Made by a program: the position numbers and the translations under genes
Assembly: GCF_900109055.1 (NCBI RefSeq)
Contig: NZ_FOIV01000002.1
Location: 620,001-684,000, forward strand
Origin: Prevotella sp. khp7
Lineage (GTDB): Bacteria; Bacteroidota; Bacteroidia; Bacteroidales; Bacteroidaceae
Reading direction: 5' to 3'
Length of the DNA: 64,000 nt
Part shown: one piece after another, positions 1-8,008 of the stretch
How the letters are laid out: every line of letters begins with the position of its first letter
Position numbering within the stretch: the first letter of the stretch is position 1
The notes under the pieces: generated by a model
What the model was told of the DNA's origin: nothing
The model's database searches: none
The model's input: the letters and a program-made list of their open reading frames with translations, nothing else

Positions 1-1
1 G

Positions 2-868
2 GCGCCTCAGCTGTCTTACTTCGACCATATCATTAGCGTCATTCCTAACAACATCGTCAAGCCATTCCTTGAAGGCAATGTACTTTCTTTGCTTTTGTTG
101 GCTTTTGCCATTGGCATAGGACTGTCTAAGTTGCCCGAATCAGAAAATAAGACGATTGTAGTCAAAGGCCTGCTTGGACTTCAGGAACTGCTCTTCCTGC
201 TTATCCGTGGTCTCATATGGACACTGCCTTTAGGTATCGTAGCCTTCTCGGCTCAGTTGTCGGCTCAGTTGTCGGCAGGCGTGGTGGCCGATTCCATCGG
301 TAAATATGTGCTGGTGGTACTGGGCGGTAATGTCCTTCAGTTCTTTGTGGTGTTACCACTGTTCCTGTTGGCACGTGGATTGAATCCTATCCATGTGCTG
401 GGTAGAATGACGCCTGCCGTACTGATGGCGCTTTTCACGAAGAGTAGTGCAGCCACTCTGCCTGTTACAATGGATACAGCAGAGAATCGGTTGGGGATTA
501 AGAAGAATGTGGCTCGCTTTGTGCTTCCCATCTGTACTACTATTAATATGAATGGTTGCGCAGCGTTTATCCTCGTCACCTCGCTCTTTGTGATGCAGAA
601 TGGAGGTACGCCTCTCACATGGACGACTATCCTGCTATGGATTCTTATATCAGTGGTGTCGGCAGTTGGTAATGCAGGTGTACCTATGGGCTGTTATTTC
701 CTTACCCTTTCACTCATGTCGGGTATTGGTGCTCCTATTGCCATCTTGGGTATTATCCTGCCTATCTACACTATCATTGATATGATAGAGACCGCAGAAA
801 ATGTATGGTCCGACTCTTGTGTAGCTGCTATAGTAAATAAAAAGCTTTCACCAAAAACAGAAGAATAA
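2..868 (+). CDS. Dicarboxylate/amino-acid:cation symporter (DAACS family), 5' end outside window
   Basis: The reading frame is open to the left edge, so the annotated part is the C-terminal portion of a longer transporter; the TTG at 89 is only an internal codon. The protein is very hydrophobic. It carries the family signature of glutamate/dicarboxylate symporters: a serine-rich stretch leading into ATLPVTMDTAE, then FVLPICTTINMNGCA, where family members have an Asn-Met-Asp-Gly substrate/sodium site. Here the Asp is replaced by Asn (NMNG), so the substrate may differ from the usual acidic amino acids. It would act in the inner membrane as a Na+- or H+-coupled importer. Its stop codon shares one base with the start of the next lipoprotein gene, which implies co-transcription. 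Family assignment is firm; substrate is unknown. Confidence 0.88.
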   Translation, partial: APQLSYFDHIISVIPNNIVKPFLEGNVLSLLLLAFAIGIGLSKLPESENKTIVVKGLLGLQELLFLLIRGLIWTLPLGIVAFSAQLSAQLSAGVVADSIGKYVLVVLGGNVLQFFVVLPLFLLARGLNPIHVLGRMTPAVLMALFTKSSAATLPVTMDTAENRLGIKKNVARFVLPICTTINMNGCAAFILVTSLFVMQNGGTPLTWTTILLWILISVVSAVGNAGVPMGCYFLTLSLMSGIGAPIAILGIILPIYTIIDMIETAENVWSDSCVAAIVNKKLSPKTEE

Positions 869-1821
869 TGAAAAAAGTAATATATTTAATTCTCGTAACA
901 GTTTTTTTTATAACCGTTACCTCATGTAATAGCAACGACGATGGTGTGCAGAAGGGAATCGATATTCCTGGCATCACCATTGATGGCGATGCAGACTGCT
1001 GTTCAGCCGAGGAAGCTATTCAGATATATAATTTCCTTCAGACCGTGAAGGTTGTCCCTGAGCTCACGGCCGAGATTGATAGCAAGTATCGTGTCTCTGT
1101 ATATACTCGTACTGGTAGTCTCCACACGGGCTATAATGATTTGTACTTCGTGGCCACTAAACTCACAACAGGCAATTATATCAAAGAGTTTACAGTGAGT
1201 AACTTTAAACCACTCATGTACATGACCAAGATGAAGATGCAGCACAGCACGCCCATATCGGGTATCGTCAAGAGTTTTAACTCCAACTTCACTGCCGTCA
1301 AACAAGGTTGGATATCGCTGTTGATGCCGACCAGCGATGCAGGCTATTGGACACTGGCCTATGATGCCAATGTCTTGGGGCAGAAAGGAGGCGTCAGTCC
1401 TACGGAAGTCAAGGTGGATGGCCTGCCTGTTGGTCAGGAGTGGCTCAAGTCGTTCAAAATTGGTGGTAACACCTACTATCTGTCGCTGGTTAACCCTGCC
1501 GACTGGATTACTGGCAGCAACGAGATACAGGCCTACATATCGGTGAAGAGCCTGACAGGCACTGATCCTTATGAGTTGGCCACAGAGCAGTTTGTCATTG
1601 ACATTGATCCTCGCATGCCCGACATGGGACACCATACCTCGCCAGACAATGCAGCACTCACACTCCAAACTGATGGCAGTTATCGTGGCAAGATCAATCT
1701 CACCATGACAGGTCTGTGGCGCATCCACCTTACGGTAAAAGATGTAAAAGGAAACATTGTGGCTGGAGGTGATAATCTGAAAGATGGCTTCAGCTCACTC
1801 TATTGGGACGTAACCCTCTGA
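868..1821 (+). CDS. Lipoprotein with Met/His-rich, YtkA/FixH-like domains; probable copper-handling partner of the next TonB receptor
   Basis: Residues 1-20 form a lipoprotein signal ending at VTSC (Cys20). Two immunoglobulin-like segments follow, each with a putative soft-metal site: MYMTKMKMQH at residues 117-126, and RMPDMGHH at 249-256 followed by a GxYxGxxxxxMxGxW pattern typical of YtkA/FixH-like domains. Met/His clusters of this kind are common in extracytoplasmic Cu(I) proteins. The gene starts inside the stop codon of the upstream symporter and lies 24 bases before a copper-type TonB receptor, so a role in capturing or handing over copper is inferred. There is a CC pair at residues 44-45 near the mature N-terminus. 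Seen: signal and motifs. Inferred: copper. Other metals remain possible. Confidence 0.7.
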   Translation: MKKVIYLILVTVFFITVTSCNSNDDGVQKGIDIPGITIDGDADCCSAEEAIQIYNFLQTVKVVPELTAEIDSKYRVSVYTRTGSLHTGYNDLYFVATKLTTGNYIKEFTVSNFKPLMYMTKMKMQHSTPISGIVKSFNSNFTAVKQGWISLLMPTSDAGYWTLAYDANVLGQKGGVSPTEVKVDGLPVGQEWLKSFKIGGNTYYLSLVNPADWITGSNEIQAYISVKSLTGTDPYELATEQFVIDIDPRMPDMGHHTSPDNAALTLQTDGSYRGKINLTMTGLWRIHLTVKDVKGNIVAGGDNLKDGFSSLYWDVTL

Positions 1822-1845
1822 TAATCTGTTAATATTAGTATCTGT

Positions 1846-3801
1846 ATGCTTAGACTGTTATTATTAGCTATCCCTTTGTTGGCCGATACTACCATCAGCC
1901 AGCCTCGTCATCTCGACGAGGTGGTGGTAGTGTCGAATCGGCAGGGTGGAAAGCGTTCGGTCAAGGGACAAGTGGCATCTATCGATGAGCATCTGTCGCA
2001 ATTGTCGCATGTGTCGCTTGTACGGCGTGGTTCTTATGCATGGGAGCCGATGGTCAACAATATGCCGACGGAACGTGTTTCAACCACCATTGATGGCATG
2101 AAGATATTCTATGCATGTACAGACAAGATGGATCCTGTGACGAGCTATGTGGAGAGCGGAAACCTGCAAAGCATCAGTCTCAACTCTGGTCTCAATGGTA
2201 ATCCACAGGCCACAGGCAACATCGGCGGTGCGCTCGACCTGCGTCTCCGCAAGGCTGGGTTTGATGCCGATTCCTTTCACCTTAGCTCAATGGCTGGTTA
2301 TGAGCTCAACGGTCATTTACAGGTGTACGGCGCTGATGCAGCTTGGTCCTCCCAACGCTTCTATATAAATGGTGGCGTATTCTATCGTCATGCCGATAAC
2401 TATAAGACGGGTCGTGGCGATGTGCTGCCATTCTCACAATTTCATAAGTTGAATGCTTTTAGCAATCTGGGCTATCGCCTTACCAATCGTGATATCCTCG
2501 AAGGTGTACTCATTGTCGATCATGCTGGCGATGTGGGCTATCCTGCTTTAGCGATGGATGTCAAGCGGGCCGATGCCTTCATCACCTCCCTCGCTTACCG
2601 GCACACGTGGGCCGAAGGCCTGTTCGATTCGTGGGAGACTAAGATCTACTATAATCATATCATTCACGAGATGGACGATACCCATCGGCCTGATGTGCTT
2701 ATCCACATGGATATGCCAGGTCGTAGCACAACTGCGGGTTTCTATAGTCTGCTATCTGGTGTGGTTGGTCAGCACGGGTTTCAATTCAATGCCGATGGCT
2801 ACTATAACCGATTGTTTGCCGACATGACGATGTATCCTGGCGGTGCGGCTCCGATGTATATGGTCACATGGCCTGATGTCCGTACGCTGAACACGGGTGT
2901 GGCCGTTTCTGATGACATCACTTTACCTCACCGCCAGTCTCTCTACGTGTCTGCTAAGTTGGCTTGGCAGCAGCAGACGCTTCGTGACAAGGAGGGCTAT
3001 GAGGCATTGAAGGTTTTCTTTCCTGGTATGTTAGATTACTATCATCAGTTCACTGGGCGTATCGCTGCCAGCTACAACTGGCATCCCGACCATTGGCAGT
3101 TGTCAGTTGGCATGGGCTGGGGCAGTAGGGCGCCAACCGTCACAGAGGCATATGGCTATTACCTCAACAACACCTTCGACCAATATGATTATATCGGCAA
3201 TCCACGCCTTAGTAACGAGTCGGCTGTTGAAGCCAATGCAACTGTCAGATGGCTGCCAACAGGGGACTTCTCGCTGACTGCCGATGCGAGTGTCTTTTCC
3301 TTTTCCAATTATATAATAGGTGTTTCTGAACCGCGACTCAGTGCGATGACTATTGGTGCCGAGGGAGTCAAGGTATATGCCAATCTCAGTCGTGCCACCA
3401 TTGCCAATGCATCGCTCACCAGTCGGTGGCGGATCTCGCGCCGCATTGATTTTGAGGGCTCTATGGGTTGGGCCTTAGGGCGCGACGACGAGGACGACGC
3501 TTTGCCTCTTATCGCCCCTTTTAATTATTCGGCACGTATAGGCTATACATACAAGACTTTGCAATTACAAGCCGAGCTGAAAGGTCATGCCCGTCAGTCA
3601 AATTATGCAGCTAAATATGGTGAGACGCTCACTGTGGCTTGGGCCATCTGCAATCTCTCTGCCCAATACCGCTATGCCCGGTTCGCCCTATGTGGCGGTG
3701 TGGAGAACGTGTTCAACCGCCTTTATGCAACTTATGCCGACTGGAACAATATACCACAGAAGGGGCGGAATCTCTATTTTAATTTGTCGTATGAACTGTA
3801 A
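1846..3801 (+). CDS. TonB-dependent outer-membrane receptor, OprC/NosA-like (probable copper receptor)
   Basis: This 651-residue protein has a signal peptide, a TonB-box-like DEVVVVS (24-30), a plug domain and a C-terminal beta-barrel ending in an aromatic-rich strand. Unlike the SusC proteins of this window it lacks the N-terminal carboxypeptidase-regulatory-like domain. The plug contains ACTDKMDPVTSYV, close to the OprC/NosA segment that holds the CxxxM half of the copper site; here the residues are Cys91 and Met95. A matching HxM half is present as His274-Glu-Met276 in HEMDD. Both halves of the CxxxM-HxM site described for Pseudomonas OprC are therefore kept, which argues for copper rather than iron-siderophore import. 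It is downstream of a Met/His-rich lipoprotein. A terminator overlaps its stop codon. Confidence 0.8.
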   Translation: MLRLLLLAIPLLADTTISQPRHLDEVVVVSNRQGGKRSVKGQVASIDEHLSQLSHVSLVRRGSYAWEPMVNNMPTERVSTTIDGMKIFYACTDKMDPVTSYVESGNLQSISLNSGLNGNPQATGNIGGALDLRLRKAGFDADSFHLSSMAGYELNGHLQVYGADAAWSSQRFYINGGVFYRHADNYKTGRGDVLPFSQFHKLNAFSNLGYRLTNRDILEGVLIVDHAGDVGYPALAMDVKRADAFITSLAYRHTWAEGLFDSWETKIYYNHIIHEMDDTHRPDVLIHMDMPGRSTTAGFYSLLSGVVGQHGFQFNADGYYNRLFADMTMYPGGAAPMYMVTWPDVRTLNTGVAVSDDITLPHRQSLYVSAKLAWQQQTLRDKEGYEALKVFFPGMLDYYHQFTGRIAASYNWHPDHWQLSVGMGWGSRAPTVTEAYGYYLNNTFDQYDYIGNPRLSNESAVEANATVRWLPTGDFSLTADASVFSFSNYIIGVSEPRLSAMTIGAEGVKVYANLSRATIANASLTSRWRISRRIDFEGSMGWALGRDDEDDALPLIAPFNYSARIGYTYKTLQLQAELKGHARQSNYAAKYGETLTVAWAICNLSAQYRYARFALCGGVENVFNRLYATYADWNNIPQKGRNLYFNLSYEL

Positions 3802-3829
3802 TTTGTTTTGCCAAATTGCAGTTTTTTTT
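3794..3829 (+). terminator. Intrinsic terminator after the copper-type receptor
   Basis: A 12-base inverted repeat with one mismatch (AACTGTAATTTG and CAAATTGCAGTT) surrounds a short loop and runs into eight T residues. The left arm overlaps the receptor stop codon at 3799-3801. It separates the copper-type locus from the vitamin B6 operon. Confidence 0.85.
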
Positions 3830-3848
3830 ATCATAAGAGGAATAATAT

Positions 3849-3879
3849 TTGGCTATGTCGGGGGATTTTATTTCCTTTG
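3849..3879 (+). promoter_or_regulatory. Bacteroidetes-type promoter of the vitamin B6 operon
   Basis: TTG at 3849-3851 is followed after 20 bases by TTCCTTTG (3872-3879), one base off the TAnnTTTG -7 consensus. The next ATG is at 3885, so the predicted transcript would begin at or within a few bases of the start codon. The TTG here is best read as the -33 element rather than as an upstream start codon of the gene. Confidence 0.6.
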
Positions 3880-3884
3880 CACCC

Positions 3885-4781
3885 ATGAACAAAGCGATAC
3901 TGACGATAACAGGTAGCGACGGCACAGGAGGCTCTGGCGTACAGGCCGATATCCAGCTTATCCACGAGCTGGGTGGTACTGCAGCATCGGTCATAACCTC
4001 TATTACGGTACAGAACACACTGGGTATTCAGGAGTTCCACGACCTGCCCGTAGCAGTGGTACGTCAGCAAGTTGAGGCTATCATCAATGACCTTGAGCCG
4101 CAAGTTGTCAAGATAGGCTTGCTACGCCGCATTGATGTCGTCGAGATGCTGGCCGAGGTGTTGCAACGTCATAAGCCACGCCATATCATCTATGCGCCGG
4201 TACTGACATCAACCAAGGGAGAACGGTTGGTTGAACCTCGTGTCTATGAAGCCATCGAACGATTGTTGATGCCAATGTGTACTGTGGTACTGGCACCGGG
4301 CGACCTGCCTATTGGTCCTCGTCGTCATGGTCATGCCAACCAGTTGGCTTCGGCATTGGCTTACTATCTGAGTCTCGACGAGAAGGTGAACGATGCCATG
4401 CTCCATGCCCAGGCCTATCTGAAGCAACTCCCCGCCGAATATGCCGATGGCAATAGTCGCAGCGAAGAGCTTTATAACCAGTTTCTTGACGCCGTAGAGC
4501 ATTATTTCAACCGTTACGCCGACGTGGCTTTCTATGCCGAACAGCTCAACGTGAGTCCTCGTTATTTAGGACAGGTCACGCGGCGCATCGCCGACCGCTC
4601 GCCCAAGGCCATTATCGATGAGCGCATCGCCAACGAGATAGCCACCTTGATAACCACAACCAACAAACCGCTGAAAGACGTTGCCCGATGGCTGGGATTC
4701 TCATCGCAGGCCCACCTCTCGCGCTTCTTTAAGAAACGGAAAGGGGTCTCACCTACAGAATTTCAACAACAAAAGCAGTAA
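3885..4781 (+). CDS. ThiD-like (hydroxymethylpyrimidine/pyridoxine kinase fold) domain fused to an AraC-type DNA-binding domain; probable vitamin B6 operon regulator
   Basis: Start ATG 3885 is chosen because promoter elements occupy the upstream in-frame TTG; the product is 298 residues. Residues 1-180 align by eye with ThiD: the [16 protein letters not shown]-terminus, TVQNTLG with the pyrimidine/pyridoxal-contacting Gln (Gln43), and KIGLL. After the LAPGD segment (137-140), where ThiD has ITPN, roughly 65 residues are missing, and the catalytic anion-hole motif GTGC is replaced by GHAN (149-152). It therefore looks unable to phosphorylate but able to bind a ligand. Residues 195-298 form a complete AraC HTH pair (second helix pair [22 protein letters not shown]). 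Only 7 bases separate it from pdxS, so it likely senses a B6 or pyrimidine compound and controls pdxST. The function is inferred. Confidence 0.8.
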   Translation: MNKAILTITGSDGTGGSGVQADIQLIHELGGTAASVITSITVQNTLGIQEFHDLPVAVVRQQVEAIINDLEPQVVKIGLLRRIDVVEMLAEVLQRHKPRHIIYAPVLTSTKGERLVEPRVYEAIERLLMPMCTVVLAPGDLPIGPRRHGHANQLASALAYYLSLDEKVNDAMLHAQAYLKQLPAEYADGNSRSEELYNQFLDAVEHYFNRYADVAFYAEQLNVSPRYLGQVTRRIADRSPKAIIDERIANEIATLITTTNKPLKDVARWLGFSSQAHLSRFFKKRKGVSPTEFQQQKQ

Positions 4782-4788
4782 TATAAAA

Positions 4789-5664
4789 ATGACAAACGAA
4801 AGACGTGATTTAAACCGCCAGTTGGCTCAGATGCTGAAGGGTGGTGTGATAATGGATGTGACTACTCCCGAACAGGCCAAGATTGCCGAAGAGGCTGGTG
4901 CCTGTGCAGTTATGGCACTTGAACGCATTCCTGCCGATATCCGTGCAGCGGGTGGTGTGAGCCGTATGAGCGACCCGAAGATGATTCGTGGCATTCAGGA
5001 AGCGGTCAGTATCCCAGTGATGGCTAAGTGCCGTATCGGCCATATCGCAGAGGCTCAGATTCTGCAGGCCATCGAGATCGATTATATCGACGAGAGCGAG
5101 GTGCTCAGTCCTGCCGATAACATCTATCACATCGATAAAACCAAGTTCGACGTGCCATTTGTCTGCGGTGCCAAGAATCTGGGCGAGGCGCTACGCCGTA
5201 TTGCTGAGGGCGCCACGATGATCCGCACCAAGGGTGAGCCCGGTACGGGTGACGTCGTGCAGGCCGTAAGCCACATGCGACTGATGCAGAGTGAGATTCG
5301 CCGACTGGTATCGATGAGCGAAGACGAACTCTATGAGGCTGCCAAGCAGTTGCAGGCACCTTATGAACTGGTACGCTTTGTTCATGACAATGGCAAACTG
5401 CCTGTCGTAAACTTCGCCGCGGGCGGCGTGGCTACACCTGCCGATGCCGCGCTGATGATGCAGTTGGGTGCTGAGGGCGTATTTGTGGGCAGTGGTATCT
5501 TTAAGAGCGGTAATCCCCGCAAGCGTGCCGCTGCCATCGTGAAGGCCGTGACCAACTATCAGGATGCCAAGATGCTGGCCGAGCTCAGCGAGGATCTCGG
5601 CGAAGCTATGGTGGGAATCAATGAACAGGAGATAGAACTCTTAATGGCTGAACGCGGAAAATAA
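4789..5664 (+). CDS. pdxS: Pyridoxal 5'-phosphate synthase, lyase (synthase) subunit
   Basis: PdxS makes PLP from ribose 5-phosphate, glyceraldehyde 3-phosphate and ammonia supplied by PdxT; twelve subunits assemble into a double hexamer in the cytoplasm. The 291-residue length matches the family (about 290-295). The start at ATG 4789 gives [16 protein letters not shown], the expected N-terminus. Catalytic residues are intact: Asp23 in MDVTTPEQA, Lys80 in MAKCRIGH (Schiff base to the pentose), and Lys148 in [11 protein letters not shown]. The GGVATPAD and GSGIFKS phosphate-binding loops are present. The gene lies 7 bases after the ThiD/AraC-type regulator and abuts pdxT, forming a three-gene operon. 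Confidence 0.97.
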   Translation: MTNERRDLNRQLAQMLKGGVIMDVTTPEQAKIAEEAGACAVMALERIPADIRAAGGVSRMSDPKMIRGIQEAVSIPVMAKCRIGHIAEAQILQAIEIDYIDESEVLSPADNIYHIDKTKFDVPFVCGAKNLGEALRRIAEGATMIRTKGEPGTGDVVQAVSHMRLMQSEIRRLVSMSEDELYEAAKQLQAPYELVRFVHDNGKLPVVNFAAGGVATPADAALMMQLGAEGVFVGSGIFKSGNPRKRAAAIVKAVTNYQDAKMLAELSEDLGEAMVGINEQEIELLMAERGK

Positions 5665-6216
5665 ATGAGAGTTGCAGTACTGGCCCTGCAAGGGGCCTTC
5701 ATAGAACATGAGCAGATGCTCCATCGTTTGGGAGCTGAGACTTTTGAGGTACGGCAGCTGAGCGATTGGCAGCAGCCCAAAGACGGGCTCATTCTACCAG
5801 GAGGCGAGAGTACGGTGCAGATGCGCTTGCTCCGCGAGCTGGGGCTACTGGAGCCTATCCGCCAGGCCATCCTCGGTGGACTGCCTGTCTTCGGCACTTG
5901 TGCTGGTATGATACTTCTCTCAAAGGATTATCTTGGTACTATGGACATCCGTGTGCGTCGTAATGCCTATGGCCGACAACTCGGCAGTTTCCACACCACA
6001 GATAGTGTGGAGGGTATTGGCAGCGATGTGCCAATGACTTTTATCCGTGCGCCGTATATCGAGGAGGTGCTGTCGGCCGATTGTCAGCCGATAGCCGAAG
6101 TCGGCGGCCATATCGTGGCAGCACGCCAGGGCAATCAGATAGCGACCGCTTTCCATCCAGAGTTGGATGACGATATACGGATACACCAGTACTTCCTGAA
6201 ATCCTTGAGCCGGTGA
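5665..6216 (+). CDS. pdxT: Pyridoxal 5'-phosphate synthase, glutaminase subunit
   Basis: PdxT hydrolyses glutamine and channels ammonia to PdxS. It is a class I glutamine amidotransferase of 183 residues, slightly shorter than most. The oxyanion segment LPGGEST (44-50), the nucleophile Cys79 in GTCAGM, and the His164/Glu166 pair in FHPEL are all present, so it should be active. The start codon directly follows the pdxS stop with no gap, as expected for co-translation of the two subunits. Downstream lies a 22-bp tandem repeat rather than a clear terminator. Confidence 0.96.
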   Translation: MRVAVLALQGAFIEHEQMLHRLGAETFEVRQLSDWQQPKDGLILPGGESTVQMRLLRELGLLEPIRQAILGGLPVFGTCAGMILLSKDYLGTMDIRVRRNAYGRQLGSFHTTDSVEGIGSDVPMTFIRAPYIEEVLSADCQPIAEVGGHIVAARQGNQIATAFHPELDDDIRIHQYFLKSLSR

Positions 6217-6258
6217 AGATGATTATGCTTTGTGTGCTTAAAATAAGGGTTAACGCTG

Positions 6259-6352
6259 TTTTCTCGGTTGGAAACCGTTGTTTTCTCGGTGAGGAAATAC
6301 CATTTTCCAATAGGGAAAACAGCGTTTTCTAACAGGGGAAACAGCGGGAAAT
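6259..6352. repeat. 22-bp tandem repeat with a TTTTC...GGAAA stem in each unit
   Basis: Four units start at 6259, 6281, 6303 and 6325, an exact 22-base period, with a fifth GGGAAA half-unit at 6346. Each unit has TTTTCT or TTTTCC followed 5-6 bases later by GGAAA or GGGAAAA, so each could form a small hairpin; the third (TTTTCC-AATAG-GGAAAA) is perfect. The spacer and loop bases vary while the stem bases are kept. The array sits between the ends of pdxT and the convergent Cys-rich gene, where it may act as an mRNA 3'-end structure or be a mini-satellite. Confidence 0.75.
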
Positions 6353-6363
6353 GACGTCTCTTT

Positions 6364-6840
6364 CTAATCTGTGGGGGGATTGCCGAAACAGTAGGCTTTG
6401 TGATAGCCATCAAAAGGTACGTCCCAATCATAGCCGTAAGACTTGATGATATCTCGGATACCCTGTTGCTGAGCGGGAGTAAGCGGACGCTCGCCTCGCA
6501 TGTACTGGTAGTAGAACTTAACGCCATGCAAATACGCAGTGATGGTCTTGCGCATACTGGTGAAGTCGCTCTTCAGCACGTTGTCGTAAAGATGTGAGAA
6601 ACCAACGGCCATCGTCATCACCTTAATCTTGTCGAACCAGCGGCAGTGGCCATTTTTCAGTGTGTGGGGTAGCACGCAGCGGCATGTCTCCAAAGTTTCC
6701 GGCGCATGGGCGACAGCGAAATAGTGCATACAGTTCCCGCTAAGCGGACAGCCTGTGTTGAAACACAGGGGATACCAGCTAGGAACTGCTGAATAATCAA
6801 ACTCATCGTCGTGTGAAATAATGTCTTTAGTCTCGTTCAT
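6364..6840 (-). CDS. Cys-rich protein, DUF6078-like, function unknown
   Basis: The 158-residue product has no signal peptide or membrane span and is probably cytoplasmic. The N-terminal 70 residues hold six Cys (26, 31, 37, 53, 55, 66) with the pattern PLCFN-x2-CP-x4-C then CRC and HC, suggestive of a metal site. The rest is helical and ends in an aromatic-rich stretch. From memory it resembles the Bacteroidales family DUF6078, whose role is not known. It has its own consensus promoter (6885-6915). It converges on pdxT across the 22-bp repeat. Confidence 0.6.
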   Translation of the reverse strand: MNETKDIISHDDEFDYSAVPSWYPLCFNTGCPLSGNCMHYFAVAHAPETLETCRCVLPHTLKNGHCRWFDKIKVMTMAVGFSHLYDNVLKSDFTSMRKTITAYLHGVKFYYQYMRGERPLTPAQQQGIRDIIKSYGYDWDVPFDGYHKAYCFGNPPTD

Positions 6841-6884
6841 TTTGTATCTTTTTAATGTTTAACTTTATAGTTGGTTAGAGATTG

Positions 6885-6915
6885 CAAAGATACTGAAAAA
6901 ATAAGTGATTCCCAA
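6885..6915 (-). promoter_or_regulatory. Promoter of the DUF6078-like gene
   Basis: On the minus strand, TATCTTTG (6892-6885) is a perfect -7 box and TTG (6915-6913) lies 20 bases upstream, the standard Bacteroidetes arrangement. The start codon is about 45 bases downstream at 6840. The rest of 6893-7016 shows nothing else recognisable. Confidence 0.75.
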
Positions 6916-7016
6916 ATTTTTGGCTGTAAAAAACACATGAGGAAGAAAATCCGATTCGACTCTAAAATTCGTATATAGGATAAGAAACAATCAATCGGTG
7001 AATTAATCTCCAGATG

Positions 7017-7619
7017 TTATTTTACAATAAGATGATTCAGATCATTCATGTCGGTGGGCTGAAAACTGATAGACCAGCTGCCGCCGTCTTTCTTCCATGA
7101 GAAGAGCAAAACCTCGATGGTCTCGTTGGCAGAGAGAAAAAGGTAGCAAATATCGGCATTATAGTCCTCAAACCTGACTTCACCTTTGTTTACGAAGCCA
7201 TTGCGCTTTAGCTCGGATATCACAGATTCCAATGGTACCGGGAAGAAATAATCATAGGCGCAGTAGAAGAAGTCATTGCCATCGTCGTAGCTGAAGTGGA
7301 ACCTGATTTGACGATTCCCTTTGTTATAATACCTTCCGTAGCATATGTCGCCTTCCTTGTCTATGCGTATCAGGGCGTTGGCATTTACGATGGCGAAATC
7401 GGCAAAGTTCTCCGTCATGTATTTCTCTACGTCGGTGAGTGTTGAACCAAATGCCAGATATGGCTTGATGACAATGGAATCGAGGTTGATCACAACTGCC
7501 ATTGAGTCTTTTGAAGTCTCTGACGTCGCAGATTCCTCTTTATTACCATAGGCAGTGAACACTGATAAAACCATTGCGCAGCAAACGACGGCTGCGAGCG
7601 TCATAAGAATCTTTCTCAT
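7017..7619 (-). CDS. Secreted protein of unknown function
   Basis: The 200-residue product begins with a charged then hydrophobic signal sequence (residues 1-25) with alanine-rich cleavage context and no clear lipobox in register, so it is probably periplasmic. The mature part alternates short beta-strand-like segments, many aromatic residues and acidic loops. No known domain was recognised. It starts 2 bases after the stop of a small membrane protein, so the two are translated from one mRNA. That pair is divergent from a membrane-anchored AraC regulator, which could control it. Confidence 0.65.
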   Translation of the reverse strand: MRKILMTLAAVVCCAMVLSVFTAYGNKEESATSETSKDSMAVVINLDSIVIKPYLAFGSTLTDVEKYMTENFADFAIVNANALIRIDKEGDICYGRYYNKGNRQIRFHFSYDDGNDFFYCAYDYFFPVPLESVISELKRNGFVNKGEVRFEDYNADICYLFLSANETIEVLLFSWKKDGGSWSISFQPTDMNDLNHLIVK

Positions 7620-7621
7620 AC

Positions 7622-7825
7622 TTATAGCTGATTAATATTTCTGATTTTTTTCTCTAATTGTTCTATCTGCTGTTCTATCTCCCAGTTCTTTCTGATGAAA
7701 GCACTGATGCCAGTCATCAGTTCGGTGGTGCGCCAGCGGTAATAAGCCACTGCCACTGCCAAGCCAATGAAGATAAGCATTAGAACTGTGGCACATGCTA
7801 CTGCAATGATGAATGATACTTCCAT
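7622..7825 (-). CDS. Small single-pass membrane protein
   Basis: Start ATG 7825 gives a 67-residue protein: a transmembrane helix (residues 4-29, ending AVAYYRW) followed by an amphipathic, charged coiled-coil-like tail (WEIEQQIEQLEKKIRNI). The longer in-frame extension to 7918 crosses a likely -7 box (7854-7861) and does not look protein-like. It is the first gene of a two-gene unit with the secreted protein downstream. No family was recognised; the shape resembles small phage-shock or envelope-stress membrane proteins, but this is only a shape comparison. Confidence 0.6.
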   Translation of the reverse strand: MEVSFIIAVACATVLMLIFIGLAVAVAYYRWRTTELMTGISAFIRKNWEIEQQIEQLEKKIRNINQL

Positions 7826-7853
7826 ATCTGTTTGCCGTTTTGATTTTCGCCGG

Positions 7854-7861
7854 CAAAGGTA
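7854..7861 (-). promoter_or_regulatory. Probable -7 box for the small membrane protein operon
   Basis: The minus strand reads TACCTTTG, a perfect match to TAnnTTTG, placed so that the leader to ATG 7825 is about 20 bases. No TTG at the expected -33 distance was seen. Confidence 0.45.
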
Positions 7862-7976
7862 AGCAAAGCCTGCGAAAGAGGTGTTCTCACGGCGCACAAG
7901 CTTGTATTCTGGGCGCACAAATTACATTTTGAAACAAAAATGAAACATTTTATGCATATTTTATCAGAAAAAGCTG

Positions 7977-7984
7977 TATCTTTG
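7977..7984 (+). promoter_or_regulatory. -7 box for the TPR/AraC membrane regulator
   Basis: TATCTTTG matches the consensus exactly and places the transcript start near 7991, about 18 bases before ATG 8009. It argues against the upstream in-frame ATG at 7940. The -33 region is AT-rich without a clear TTG. Confidence 0.5.
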
Positions 7985-8008
7985 TACCCAAACAAAGTTA
8001 TTCAACCG

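Noticed and set aside
1003..1728. A 241-codon open frame antisense to the Met/His lipoprotein gene
   Set aside because: Frame shadow; the sense protein has a clear lipobox and motifs, the antisense product has no recognisable features.
3849..3884. TTG 3849 as start of the ThiD/AraC-type gene
   Set aside because: The added 12 residues match no ThiD N-terminus and the bases form a promoter; ATG 3885 gives the standard start.
4681..4788. N-terminal extension of pdxS reaching into the regulator gene
   Set aside because: PdxS from ATG 4789 has the family length and N-terminus; the extension is an out-of-frame read of the AraC domain.
6259..6352. CRISPR array
   Set aside because: The repeat unit is only 22 bases, with no unique spacers of constant length and no cas genes.
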